Positions 1 to 11,699 of a stretch of 64,000 nucleotides of DNA are shown one piece after another. Origin of the DNA: Epiperipatus broadwayi (Eukaryota > Onychophora > Udeonychophora > Euonychophora > Peripatidae); the NCBI GenBank assembly GCA_028023455.1, contig JAQFVV010000030.1, forward strand, positions 5,290,501 to 5,354,500. The letters are read 5' to 3'. Within the stretch, counting starts at the first letter, position 1; the number at the start of each line of letters is the position of its first letter. Below the pieces are notes generated by a model that saw only the letters and a list, made by a program, of their open reading frames with translations, was not told the DNA's origin and searched no databases. The position numbers were made by a program, and so were the translations under genes.

Positions 1-499
1 TAATTTAATCAGTAATCTTAAAAACTAATTGCATTCCAAAGCTTTTACAAATTTTATTTTTACTCTGATTTATTTGCTTATTTTATACATTATAAAAGTT
101 TTATTTACAAAGAGAGAGAAAAAGAAAAAAATTTTGCCCCACTTGCTAAGAAGTTTTATTCTAAAAGAAAAATATAACCCACAGTACTTTTATTTTTGGA
201 AAATTTCGTTTTAAAAATCTTAAACCTAATCAATTTTTTTTTTTTTAAAAAAATTATGAAACAAGTAACGCTATTCACTAGTGGTACAATATATTAGCTC
301 AAAATCCTAGGCAGCTAATCTATTAATCCAGAAAATTATTCTCTGACTGGCATATTATGGGGATTTCTTTACCTTACCAAATATACCAATTAATGAATGT
401 TGATTTGTATAAATTTTGAACTTGCATCCATTAACAAAATCAAGTCTATTGTGAATATTGAAACAACTAGTTAAATCACAAGTTGATTCTGTATTCATG

Positions 500-2420
500 T
501 TTTATAGTTATTTATTTTTTAGAAACAGCCTTTCAAGTGCTTCAGGTATTCAATTGTAGTTCTATTCAATCAATGAATGCAGTCTAGCATATATTATCAC
601 CAGTGCTTCTTTAACCAGCTTTCTGTAATATTTCTCTGCAGCTGTGAATGTTCTGGAGGCAAAGCAGTAGGATGTTCATTTTCATAGCAACAATGTGACA
701 TAACTGCCCCTGAGCCATAATTTTAGATACCAGTAGTAATAATGATTTCTTGTTCATTACAATAATGGATAAGTAATTGTTTGGTAGTTAGCAGATCTAT
801 TACTTCCAATGTTATCCCTTCTTTAATTACTGGTATAATGGTATGATAACTTGCTCTTCTTTTCAAAAAGCTCTTGAAGAATTTGAGCAGGCTAATACCT
901 GAAAGTCTTTAACATTCTTTAGTTTTTTGGTATTTTTTATCATTCTTACCTTATATGGGTTAGGATACTTTCTCTTAGCATTAATTATGTGTCCTAAGAA
1001 CTTAATTTCTGTAGTGAATCAAATATACAGTGTTTAATCTTGTGTCCATGTTTTCCAACTGTGTATAAATTTATACACGTTCTGATAATTCATTTTCTAT
1101 CTCTGTTATACTTAATATGTCATCAAAGTAAGGAATAATTACCTTGCATTCTTTGAAACAAACAGTCCATTTGTACCTGAAATAGATTTGGTGGCAGTTG
1201 TAATTCAGTAATTTATTGCATTTGAATAACCTCAGGTGAATGCATACCATCAATAACTTAACTGTTCTACTTGTGATGGAAATTTGATTGAATGCAGATC
1301 TCAAATTGAGTTTAGCAAAAAAATTTGCATTCTGCATTGAAGCTATTGTCTCTCACACACTTGGTACTGGGTAAACTTCCTCATTAATATTGTATCTGTT
1401 GTGTTTTCCTAACATAAGAGGACAGTTCCATCTGGCTTTAGATTAATCATAACCAGAGTATTCTATGATGACTTTTGCCGGAGTTAGTGTGGTTCTTTTA
1501 ACTAACTCATGAATAGTTTCTTATACTTTTAATCTTAGTGGTTAAGGAATCATGTTGTTTATAAGCAATGGGCTATATGTGTTTTACTAGTTCTATCTTG
1601 AAGACTGTGTTTTAAATTTTTCTAGTAGTAAGTTAAATACATATGGCGTGGGGTGGGGAGTCTAACTAAGACTTCAGACTCTAGTTGTATTTTTTAAACT
1701 ATATCAATCTGGATTCCCTAAGGTCCAAACCAGTCTATACTTAGAATGGGAATAAGGTCTCATTCCGTAATGTAAAGAGATAGTAATTTTATTTTAGATT
1801 TCAGCTTGTTTTACCAAGCTGAAATCTCTGCTTTCTCAATAGTAGTACTCTTTTTAATTTCTACAGTGCTATCAATTTCTCTATTAATTTTTTACCTGTG
1901 AATACATAGTTCAGCAAGTGTTTATTGTCGCTTTATTTAGTTCCTCCTTATGATTTGAAGTTTGCATGCAAATCCTTTTGCACAGCAAACATCACAGTAT
2001 TCAGATTTTCTGCATGTATGACATCTTTCACATGTAAATTTACAGGTCTTCCTGTGACTTTCCATCGTAGAGCTTTAACAGATTGAAGTTTCAACTTCAT
2101 TTTATTTGCCGTCATTTTAAATGTTGACTTGTTTATGTTGTATTGAAACTGCAGCAATTTCCATAACTGCTTCATGGATTCTGCGCTTGTCAGCCACCTA
2201 CTTTCAGTGTTGACTCGCTCAGGAGAATTTGTCTTAGCTTGTTGTCAGTAATTTCTCATAACAGTTGATCGAAAAGCATGTTGTCCAACTCAACATTAAA
2301 ATTGCCCCCATTTGCTAACTCCCAAGTATGACACTCTTTTCAACATCACAGCTTCCAGATATGCCACCTCTTCAAGAGACATCAATTTGCAGTCTCTTTG
2401 TTGTTGATTTGCAAAGTTTC
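500..2420 (-). mobile_element. Decayed Ty3/gypsy LTR-retrotransposon (gag to RNase H)
   Basis: The minus strand carries pieces of a gypsy polyprotein in the expected order. A gag-like block (DNKLRQILLSES, near 2230-2310) is followed by a degraded zinc knuckle at about 1982-2030, whose cysteines survive but whose usual Gly-His pair reads Glu-Tyr. Reverse transcriptase follows: a KPDGTV block near 1430, then an open stretch at 1071-1337 with KLNLRSAFNQI and the catalytic FDDIL (FDD at 1119-1127). RNase H lies downstream: YGSGAVMSH at about 664-720 and SRTFTAAEKYYRKLVKEAL at about 590-660, with a TAA where the first catalytic Asp region should be. Frames shift several times between blocks, so no polyprotein can be made. 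No integrase or LTRs were recognised. The gypsy assignment is firm from the RT and RNase H motifs; the exact ends are not known. Confidence 0.85.
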
Positions 2421-3782
2421 TTTGTGGATTTGCTATATATCCTTGCCCACCTGCCACATCAGCTTTGCTACCTTTAGCTTGTAATCTATATTATTTATTA
2501 GCACATGCTTCTATATATGTTTCATGCCTAGGTACCAATTCGCTCTGTTGTTGACATCAAATTTCTTATATTATTTTATAATGCCATTGTATCAACATTG
2601 GTCTACTTCATACACAGAGATGTTGCAAATCTTTTAGTAATTAACTGTGCGAACATTATAATATTTTTTTTCACTAGTTTTGACATCGCCTGCAGAAATC
2701 TACAGTTGCTTACAGGTTCTTCTGTCAATTACTTAAATCTTCTGTATAACCCTGGGTGTATCTCAAAATACCAACCAGGTTGGATCCATAAGAAACAAAC
2801 AGCACAATTAAAACTTAATGAACTGTATAAAACTAAACATGAATCCTCCGAGAAGATTGTCTATATTTGTAGAACATCTTCAACAATGTGTGTGTAAATA
2901 TTTCTATATATGCATGCTTAAAAGATCATATCTCTGTGTCCCATTATACAGAACTTCTTGCACAAGCACATGTTAAGTAGGTAATCTGGCATTACTGCTG
3001 AATAATCTAAATAAATTAGCATATATTAAAAAAGTCCAGCACAATAACAATATGTAAATTTTCTAGAGTGAATAGGATGATGGATGACTCATTCTATTGT
3101 TGAGCTGTAACAATTATATGCATATATATATATCTGTGCACACACTGTATTTTAACACTAATCATTTCAATTATTAATTTAGAAGTCTAAGATCTTTGTC
3201 CTGAAACAATTATTAATGGCAATGTTAGAAAAATACATATTATTATTAAATTCGGAAGGAATAAACGTCATAATTTTGAAGACGGCTTTATAAGAAAATA
3301 AACTTCTCATTCAATAACTTAAGAAGAAGCAATACATACTGCATTCAGTCTACATTTTTAGCATAACAGAGCATTAATGATCCCAGAATGTTTATTGGTG
3401 TTTAAATAAATTATTGTATTGGTAATAAGTATATTATCATTGTCAGCAACGGAACTCATTTGAATAAGGCAGTAAGATCAAATTAAATAGTAAAATAATT
3501 TCTCATCTTTACATCCACTGACCTCTAATTTGTGCCTTGAACTCATCACAAAACACTCTTGAATATGATGATTGAACACTTTTGTTAATCGGAGATGCTT
3601 TAATATTGGTTAATTACATTACTTTGTTTTGCAGAATCCATTTCCGGATAATCTATCAAAAAATAAGTTGGATTTTATTATAGTTTTTGTAAAAAGGGTG
3701 TCCTATAAATAGGACAGTAGGTGAAAGCAATAGAAATACCAAAAAAAAAATAATTGAAAACTGATTTTTATTTTATAAAATG
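2421..3782. other. Unassigned A+T-rich DNA
   Basis: No gene or repeat that I can name. The open stretch at 2598-2897 (+) has no recognisable domain and no coding-like composition. A short inverted pair (tgtcctataaataggaca) sits at about 3699-3716. Confidence 0.5.
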
Positions 3783-5108
3783 TCAAAAGCTTAACATTTA
3801 TTGATACTTGGGGGAACTATGGAACCATTACTGAAAATACCAAGTAATAAATGGAAAGAAAAATATGAATCAGTTGTACAAATTACTTTCATAAAGCAAT
3901 ATTGATATAAAACTTATGAAGGTTTAAAGAATGAGTGGACACACACCCCTAACAATATTAATATAAAATTTGCATAGTTTTAACTGAAGGAGAAAAAGAA
4001 TACTAATAAATTCTGCAAATACGAATTTACTATGGTATTGAGAGTTAGCGTTTTATTTTTGGATTTCATTAAAACTTTTTAAAGTTTTTTTAAAACTAAT
4101 ATTTTGAGAAAATATACAGGAAGTGATTACTTTAACTTCATTTTGTTTACAAAAAAAACTACACATAACTCCCATTATCTATTTGTCTTTACGGATCTTG
4201 ACAATAAAAATCCAGTTGTCACTTTAAATGCGACCTCTCTAACATAGTATTGTTTTGAATGAAACACTAAAAATTATTAATTTCACCTCCTGCTATGATG
4301 TTGCAAAAATCATCCATGTATCAATTTCAATACTTGTCACCTGTGTAAGCATGCACAACGTCTAGCAGGTGTTTGATCTGAAAACATGCTAAACCCTAAA
4401 AAAAAAAAGAAAACTTGTATAAGATAGCAAAATCTAGAAGATGTTTGACCTTACTAAAAAATAGCAGTGATAAATTCTGCCGTAATCTTTATTTTTATTT
4501 TAAAAAATTACTTTGTATAAATCTTTTTTTTCTTGTTTATTTGTTTAATTTTTTTTTTTTTCATATGTCATAGCATCGGCTGGGACGCGAACCCACAACC
4601 GTCTGCAACCAACTACTTGCTTGCAAGGTGGCTGCAGTGACCTCTCGGCTAACGACGCTTGACTTGTTTAATTACTTTATGCAACTAAATTCTTTTTTTT
4701 TCCTTGTTTATATGTAGCTTTTTTTTAAAAAAAAAGAATATTGAAATCTACACAAGTTTTATATTAATATTGTTAGGGGGGGGGATCTGTTATTTGTTCA
4801 TTAAAACAACACAAGTTTTATATTAATATTGTTTTATACAATTCATATTTGTACAACTGATTAGTTTTTAACTTTTTTAATCTTCTATCAATTGTACAAT
4901 TTCTGAAAAAAACACAACATAATTTATTTAATTTTGTTCGCATAACACATATAACATTACTTCTTATTCAGTAAAATTAAAATTAAACAAGTTTTAATTA
5001 ATATTGCTTTGTACAAATAAATTTATATTTGTACAGCTGATTCATATTTTTTTTTCTTTTATCATTTGAGGTTTTTAGTAATGGTCCCAAGATTCCTGCA
5101 AGTGTCAA
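3783..5108. repeat. Long inverted-arm element, family D (with nested SINE)
   Basis: The sequence from about 3783 to 3985 reappears inverted at about 4745-5108. Matching blocks, read outside in, are: catttattgayacttg; gggaccattactraaaa; tatgaatcagytgtacaaat; aaagcaatatt; and cccctaacaatattaatat. The right arm is longer because the block around cacaagttttatattaatat occurs twice (about 4752-4775 and 4808-4833). A minus-strand SINE lies in the middle. No coding sequence is visible, so it looks like a non-autonomous transposon. Target duplications were not identified. Confidence 0.65.
4551..4663 (-). mobile_element. tRNA-Gly-derived SINE, copy 1
   Basis: On the minus strand this reads GTCAAGC...GGTTCGCGTCCCAGCC-GATGCTATGACATATGA followed by an A-tail (poly-T at 4551-4560 on +). 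It shows an A box, a B box (GGTTCGCGTCC) and the 3' acceptor-like GATGCT. It is flanked by a 10-bp direct repeat, ttgtttaatt, at 4541-4550 and 4664-4673. The family consensus across the window resembles tRNA-Gly (GCATCGGTGG ... CCCGGGTTCGNTTCCCGG). Confidence 0.85.
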
Positions 5109-5292
5109 TAAATGTCCCTGAGCACCTACTAAATGATTACCAATTAGTTTAAACACTGAATGTTGTAATAATTATTAGAATAAATATTTGAATAGGGCCG
5201 CTGTATGGGTCAGAGGTGTCTGTATAAATTAAATTCCAATGCCCACTACCATGAAATAAATTTTGTAAATTAAAGCAAAATGAATTCTATAC

Positions 5293-5831
5293 AAGATGTG
5301 ATATGTTGGACTATTTCCATCATTTATGAGTGAATGTTGAATGTAAAGAAAATTTTAAACTTTATTTAAACTTTCCAAATACGAACAACTTGTTAGTAAT
5401 AGCACACAAATAGACAATATAGGTTAGTAATTGTACAACGTTTCGAGTAGTATTACTCTCCACTCTTCTTCAGGTGTTGCTGGCCTATATGCACAATGAC
5501 AATATTCGCTTAGAAGTTGAACTCGCATCTTTAGATTCTTGAATATCGAATTTTAAGGCAAACGCTCTACCAACTGAGCTATTCTGTCATATGCTTCTAA
5601 GCAAATATTGTCACTGTGCATATAAGCCAGCAAAACCTGAAGAAGAGTAGAGAATAATACTACTCGAAACGTTGTGTAATTACTAACCTGTGTTGTCTAT
5701 TTGTGTGATATTACTAACAAATTGTTTGTATTTGGAAAGTTTAAATAAAGTTTAAAATTTTCTTTACATTCAACATTCACTCATAAATGATGGAAATAGT
5801 CCAACATATCACATCTTGTAATATACCAGAT
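5293..5831. mobile_element. Fold-back retroposon family A, copy 1
   Basis: A head-to-head palindrome. The left arm (gatgtgatatgttggac ... aaactttatttaaactttcc) is repeated inverted on the right up to about 5815. The loop holds a tRNA-like head: a tagctcagttggtagagcg A box on the minus strand near 5555-5585 and a degenerate B box near 5520. Both arms carry a small hairpin, CTGAAGAAGAGTAG ... CTACTCGAAACG. Candidate 11-bp target duplications, GAATTCTATAC (5282-5292) and GATTTCTATAC (5832-5842), match at 10 of 11 positions. See also copies at 28139, 53250 and 62798. Confidence 0.8.
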
Positions 5832-6758
5832 GATTTCTATACCGTTTTGTTAAATATGAACACAGAAATAGTACAATATTAAAATATAATTATTTACACT
5901 TTTATCTTTTTATTTACATATTAACTGCTGACTTTGGTGGCCCCAAAATAAATTTGTATATTGTGATAAATTAAAACCACATTTCATTTTATATTGGTAC
6001 AATATACGTATTTAATCACATGTTATGATTCATGAACTTTATATATAATAAAAGTTTTAAACTTCTAATTAAATAAATTGAAAAATATTTTTAATTTCAA
6101 GGCTCCTCCAAAATGTAATCCAGTTTTCTCTCTTCTTCTCAACATGCCAGCAAACTTCCTTATTTCATCCATCCTTCTCACGTATGGGCTCTTTCTAGAT
6201 CTTTTACAATCTCTTGGAATCCAGATTAAGTCTTCAACTGACAATCTATTATCATCTCTAGCAATATATGCAGCCCAGCTTCATTTCAGTTTTTTAATTC
6301 TTTCAATGATGATGATGATATCTGTTTGTCTATAACCATCGTATTTAATTTTTGATCTCATTTTGTTATTCCTAACATACATCTGTCCATATTTTGTCAA
6401 GTGATCTGCTCTTTGAATTGCTCTCTTGTTTAGTATCCAAGTCTCCGAATCCATAAGTAGTAAAATACATCTGTTTAAAAACTTCCTTTTCAAACACAGA
6501 CATATTTTCTTTTAATATTAAAATCGTTTCTACCAAAAGCACCCTATATCTAACTTCAATTTTATGATTAATTTTATCCATTATGTTTCCATCTATAGTA
6601 ATAATATGATCAAGGTATATTTAGTTGTTAACTTCTTCTAACTCATCATTATCAATCCTTATTTTCTTCTTGAGAGAAAATTCATTGAACATTACTGTAG
6701 TCTTTTTAACATTTACTTTTAATCCTATTTTCTTAATATCATCTGATAACTCATGCAA

Positions 6759-6950
6759 ATAAACATCACATGACCACCACCTCTTATGCTTGTGTGCTTC
6801 TCACTGACGAAGGCTACAAGCCAGAAACTAGTCTGGGGATATTGGATGAGTAGGCACTAGATGGAGATTTTATGCACAAGCTTTCTGGCATCCATTGATT
6901 ACCCTAGCTTGCTGTGTGTGGCAGTACATATAGTGAGTTTTGCCTGTTTT
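6759..6950 (-). mobile_element. Fold-back family B, single-arm copy inside LINE-a
   Basis: Contains the family B sequence, including tgacgaaggctacaagccagaaactagtctgg and the terminal ttttgcctgtttt. Flanked by an 11-bp direct repeat, AACTCATGCAA (6748-6758) and AACTCGTGCAA (6951-6961). It separates the FADN motif of LINE-a from the next conserved block. Confidence 0.8.
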
Positions 6951-7154
6951 AACTCGTGCAACATTTTATGAAGCACTGTTTGCAAAAACAACCGCATTAT
7001 CTGCAAAATCTAAATGTCTTGCGAATCTCCATTTACTTTTACTCCTTTAGCGTCTCATTTTAATCCATAAAATACTTCTTATAAAACTGCTGCAAAATCA
7101 CTATGTTGCACACTCATCTAAATCTCACTCTTTGCGATAGGTCAAACATAGATG

Positions 7155-7405
7155 AATTTTATGTGGAAGGAACTGAAAAAGCCCAGTGAGCTGTATGTAA
7201 ACTAATACAACTCCATCAATAAATGAAAGACTACAGAATATTACCACTTATACTTTAGCTGAATCACATATATAAGCATTCAATTTATGCATGTATTACA
7301 ACAGTGTGAATTATATATATTAATGTAATGTCAGAACAACTATAATCTATTCTGAAATCACTAAAGCTAATCAGAGGGAAAGGCTAAGCCTCATATTTAA
7401 CAATA
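7155..7405 (-). repeat. Family C repeat, minus-oriented copy
   Basis: Inverted relative to the copies at about 7556 and 8212. Shared blocks: atatgaggcttag, gattag(c/t)t(t/a)(t/a)agtgattt, tatataattcacactg, and (c)agctcactggg near the far end. No ORF. Probably a SINE-like non-autonomous element. Confidence 0.6.
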
Positions 7406-7494
7406 TCTAAATACTAAATTAATCTTCACTTAATACTTCTAAATATAAATTTTGATAACTTGAAATAGATGTAATTAATGCAGACGCTACTAAA

Positions 7495-7745
7495 AGAACC
7501 CCAGTGAGCTACATGTAAACTAACCATCAGTAAATGTAAGTATTAGCTTGGATCATATATGAGGCTCGGTCTTTTCCTGTGGTTAGTTATAGTGATTTTA
7601 GAATAGCTTATAATTATCCTGAAATTGTGGTAATATATATATATAAATTCACAATCTTTAGGTGGGTCCACTCTGCACTTTTTAGTTTAATGATGGAGTA
7701 GTATTAGTTTGCATATAGCTTGCTGAGAGTTTCAATTGATTCTGC
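7495..7745 (+). repeat. Family C repeat, second copy with short inverted start
   Basis: A short inverted arm (ccagtgagctacatgtaaacta, about 7501-7550) is followed by a plus-oriented copy beginning atatgaggctcgg near 7556. The copy ends near tatagcttgctgagagtttc. This is a truncated head-to-head arrangement like that of families A and B. Confidence 0.55.
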
Positions 7746-7854
7746 ACAAATTTCATTTACATTTGAACTGTTGCAGTTTATATTTACATCTCTTAACTGA
7801 AGATTCATTTCATATTCAGGAGTTAAACCACTAAACATTGATCACCATTTCTTA

Positions 7855-8211
7855 TGCTTGCTCGAAACTGTTATTAAAACAGGCAAAACTCTCCATACAG
7901 TAGTTCCACTCAGTGCAAGCCAGAGTAATCAATTGGCTTGGGCATAAAATTCCTATCTAGTGCATACTCATCCAATATCCCCTGACTAGTTTCTAGCTTG
8001 TGGCTTTCGTCAGTGAGGAGCCTTGGATCTGAGAGCACTGCACCTCCTCACTGATGAAAGCCACAAGCTAGAAACTAGTCAGGGGATATTGGATGAGTAG
8101 GCACTAGATATGGATTTTATGCACAAGCCTTCTGGCATTCATTGACTACTCTGGCTTGCGCTGAGTGGGACTACTGTATGGAGAGTTTTTTCTGTTTTAA
8201 TATTGAGAGGT
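7855..8211. mobile_element. Fold-back family B, head-to-head copy
   Basis: Left arm about 7855-8020 and right arm about 8045-8200 are inverted repeats. The paired blocks include aaaacaggcaaaactctcc, agtgcaagccagagtaatcaa, gcatactcatccaatatccc and cttcgtcagtgaggag. The two arms meet at ggatctgagagcactgca. No ORF. Lies inside the gap in LINE-a. Confidence 0.75.
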
Positions 8212-8460
8212 TGTTAAATATGAGGCTTAGTTTTTACCTATGATTAGTTATAGCAATTTCTGAATAGTTTATAGCCATCCTGAACTTATGTTAATATATA
8301 TAATTCACACTGTGCATTGTAACACACTTATAAATTGAATGCTTATGTATGATCCAAGTTGAAATAAAGGTGGGTTTACTCTACTTTTTCGTTTGTAGAT
8401 GGAGTTATTTATATCTAGCTCACTGGGGTTTTTTAGTTGCTTCTGTATAAGTTTTATTAC
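8212..8460 (+). repeat. Family C repeat, third copy
   Basis: Shares atatgaggctta, gattagttatag, atataattcacactg, attgaatgcttatgtatgatcc and agctcactgggg with the copies at 7155-7745. Ends next to the LINE-a RT block. Confidence 0.6.
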
Positions 8461-8659
8461 GATCATATAATCTAATCACTGCTGTTATATTTGACAAATT
8501 TTATTTAGAATGTGACTGTACCCCAGGTCTATATCTTGATGATTCAATGCTTTAATCGCTATAAAGTTGCTTATAGAATCAAATGCTTTTTCATAATCTA
8601 CAAATCCAATGCATAATGGCAATTCATATTCATTAAACCTTTCAATATGATTCATTGTG

Positions 8660-9009
8660 AAAAACAGGCAAAACTCACTATACGTATTGCCACACACAGC
8701 AAGCTAGAGTAATCAATGGGTGCCAGAAGGCTTGTGCATAAAATTCCTATTTAGTGCCTATTTATCCAATATCCCCAGACTAGTTTCTGACTTGTGGCCT
8801 TCGTCAGATCCAAAGCTCCTCACTGACAAAGGCTACAAGCCAGAAACTAGTCTGGGGATATTGGATGAGTAGGCACTAGATAGGGATTTTATGCACAAGC
8901 TTTCTGGCATCCATTGATTACTCTAGCTTGCTGTGTGTGGCAATACGTATAGTGAGTTGTCCCTGTTTTAAAACAGTTATACACAAGCATAAGAAGTGTT
9001 GGTCATGTG
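8660..9009. mobile_element. Fold-back family B inserted in the LINE-a RT domain
   Basis: A head-to-head family B copy (arms about 8660-8815 and 8815-8985) flanked by a perfect 13-bp direct repeat, ATGATTCATTGTG, at 8647-8659 and 9010-9022. The insertion separates GFSTMNHH from the FVDYEKAFDSI block of LINE-a. It fixes the element's ends: it starts aaaaacaggcaaaact and finishes tcatgtg. Confidence 0.85.
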
Positions 9010-9489
9010 ATGATTCATTGTGCTAAAACCATTTTAAACCCAGCTTTTTTTTTGTTTTTTTTTTTTGATTGGTTGGAATGCAATGTTAACTGTTGATAAA
9101 TTATAATTATGTTGTTAAAGATTTTATATAGAACTGATGGAAAATTGATAAGTCCGTAATTTCTAATACTTTATCACTTCGTTTAAATGTCAATATTACT
9201 ACAAATTTTGAATTACTTTCGCATAACATGGAAATTTCTAGATTCAGATTGTAAATTAATTACTTGTAATGATATTTCTATTTCTGGAATAGGAACAGTT
9301 CTTTTAATTTTAATCAGCTTACTTGATTTCTAAATATTTAGTTCTTTACAACTGAAACAGATATTTTTTTACTATTGAAAATATGTAAGCACAAACTTAT
9401 CTGAAACATTTTACTTGACTAATAAAATATATAACTTTTCATTCACTTTATTTAATTCACTTACAATATTCGTTATTTATTTTTTAAAC

Positions 9490-9590
9490 CACTAAACATC
9501 ACATGATCACCATCTGGCATCCATTGATTACCCTGGTTAGCACAAGGTGGCACTACTATATGGAGAGTTTTTGCCTGTTTATTTATTTCT
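9490..9590 (+). repeat. Family B fragment
   Basis: Short piece with accactaaacatcacatgatcacc at the left and catccattgattaccctgg ... tggagagttttgcctgttt at the right. The rest of the arm is deleted. Lies inside LINE-a between the endonuclease and RT blocks. Confidence 0.65.
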
Positions 9591-10449
9591 AAACATAGCA
9601 GTTGCAATTCTTAATAGTGAATCAATTATCTTTTACTAATTTCATTCAAATTTGAACCATCTTCAAAATCTTAATATTTTAAAATGATTTGCTAATTCTA
9701 ATTTAAATTCATTAGAATGTGGTTGAAGATTTTGAATATCAACTTTTAATACTGTTTTTTTCTTTAATAATTTGTCTCTTTAGCTTTGCATTAACACATG
9801 TCTTACATCTCACTAATCAGTAATCACTTCCTGTGTTGAATTTATTAAGAACATTATAATTTTGAAATATATATTTTCTAATAGTCAAAATGTAATCAAT
9901 TCTTCTATACTTTCTTTTGGGTGCTTCCATGTTTAGCATTTTTCTCAAAGAATTCATAGCACACAGTTTTTTCTTTTTAGAAAATTCCACAAATCTGTAT
10001 CCTCTTTCATTTCATAATCAAAATCTGCTGTCACTATATTAAAATGTTTGGTCTGATCAAAAACATTTTGTACATTTGTATAAAAATCCCCTACTTCATC
10101 ATAATAACTTGTTGGGATATATAACTACAAAATCTACATTTGATATCTTCCATTAAGATGAGCAACTAATCTTGCCACTCTATCTGATATACCATCAATT
10201 TTGTTCTTCCACTTTTTATTTATAATGAATCCCACTTGTGTTTCCAATATTTGTGCCTTTTTAGAAATATATGTGCCTTCTTTACAATTATCTTTTCACC
10301 TTTTTTTTATCTTCACAAAAGCAAAAATGTCTCATTTAATATTAATTCTTCCAACTCAGGTAGTCTTCCTTCATTTGAAAGTGATCTGCAATTGTAGGTA
10401 CCTAATTACAAGAGCAACCTTGATCTGCATTAGCGATTAGCACCTCCTC

Positions 10450-11690
10450 CTTTGACCACCAATTGCTACCTTGTCTAGTGTCTGAATAGACTCTTGGAAA
10501 TAAGTGACAATTTAATTGTCTGTCATGATTGTAAATATTTATTTTATATAAAAGAGTTCATTTATATACATTCATCTTGCCTTCAAGAAAACTCAACTGT
10601 TATTTCAATATAGAATTATTAGGTGATTGAGGAGAAAGCCCATAGTGTTTCTTGATCTGGTAAAAAGCTAATAAATTCACCACACTGTTTGATGCATCTT
10701 GGTAAACAGACCATCCATGTTTGTTTACTGTATGAATAATCATATAGTAATAATAGCTGCAATGATAATATTATGGGATGGATATTGGGAATTTGACTTC
10801 CATTTCTTTAAATCATCAAAAAGGAATCAAAGTGTCTTCCAATTAAATGGCAGACTGTAACCTAATTTGTATTATTGCGTAGGGTATTTTTTTTAATTTT
10901 AGTTTAATAACTTTTTTAATAAATAATGAATAAAAATAGTATGAGTTTATATAATTGGGTCAGTTTTATAAATTCTCATATAATATATATTTTTTTCAGA
11001 ATGTAGGGAATTTTCACAATGTCAGTTCAAACTTTGACATCCATCAATAGCCTTTGGTCTAGCATAGATGAAGAAACATATTGTTGCAATAGATGTTTTC
11101 ATTTTATTTGAATAATTTCTTATGATTTTGTAATTAAATTTTAAATCTTCTATAAATACATTTTAGCCTTTTGTGCACAACCGCATATTGACATAACTTA
11201 ATAGTCCACAAATATAGCTATTGCAATTCAAATCAAATGGAGCATATAGAATTTTTAGGTAGTTGAGGTTTTCCAATCAAGTTCGCTTTTTTTGGCTAAA
11301 ACTCAATATTGGTCATCAAATGGGTGTTCATATATTTTTAGTTAAAGAATAAACATCCCAGTATGATTATAATATAATGCAATTTTTATCCTGGTGAATT
11401 GCCATATATTTATGAATTTTGACCCATTGTTTATTTTAATTGAAATGCTTAAAATAATAGGAATCTATTTTCAATGAGCTGTGATTATATTTATAATGAT
11501 GTGTTAACCTAAATAAATAATCAATCAAACAAGATTGAAATAAACAACTATTAATAATTATATTTAAATATTTATCAAACCGGCTTTCATCTCCACTGAG
11601 ATCTTCTCAAGAGATTATAGTATATAATTCACATGTGATGTGATGCACTGTGACTTCTCATTAAACGGAGTCAGGAATCTCTCAGCAGCT
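10450..11690. other. Unassigned A+T-rich DNA
   Basis: No domain, RNA gene or named repeat seen on either strand. Runs of A and T are frequent. Confidence 0.5.
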
Positions 11691-11699
11691 ATGCTCAGA

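Larger units (their letters stand above)
6078..10445 (-). mobile_element. RTE-like LINE relic (LINE-a), heavily interrupted
   Basis: Read on the minus strand, one LINE can be followed end to end despite insertions. The AP-endonuclease starts near 10420 (YNCRSLSNEGRLPELEEL), continues through VGFIINKKWKNKIDG and a degenerate DF(N) motif near 10000-10060, and ends with IDYILT and FNTGSDY near 9830-9900; the usual SDH reads SDY. The RT domain follows: EITDLSIFHQFYIKSL near 9130, GFSTMNHH near 9020, FVDYEKAFDSI near 8570-8610, then the catalytic motif near 6990-7002, which reads FADN instead of FADD. The post-RT part includes SDDIKKIGLKVNVKKT near 6700-6745 and a C-terminal block at 6110-6500. 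Several stops and frameshifts show it is dead. Fold-back elements B and C break it at 6759-6950, about 7155-8460, 8660-9009 and 9490-9590. Clade assignment (RTE-like) is from memory of motif style. Confidence 0.85.

Noticed and set aside
2598-2897. 99-codon open frame on +
   Set aside because: No domain, no homology pattern and composition like its surroundings; not reported as a gene.
5550-5585. tRNA-like TAGCTCAGTTGGTAGAGC in family A, considered as a real tRNA gene
   Set aside because: The acceptor and T arms do not close, and the sequence recurs inside four fold-back elements; it is a tRNA-derived repeat.
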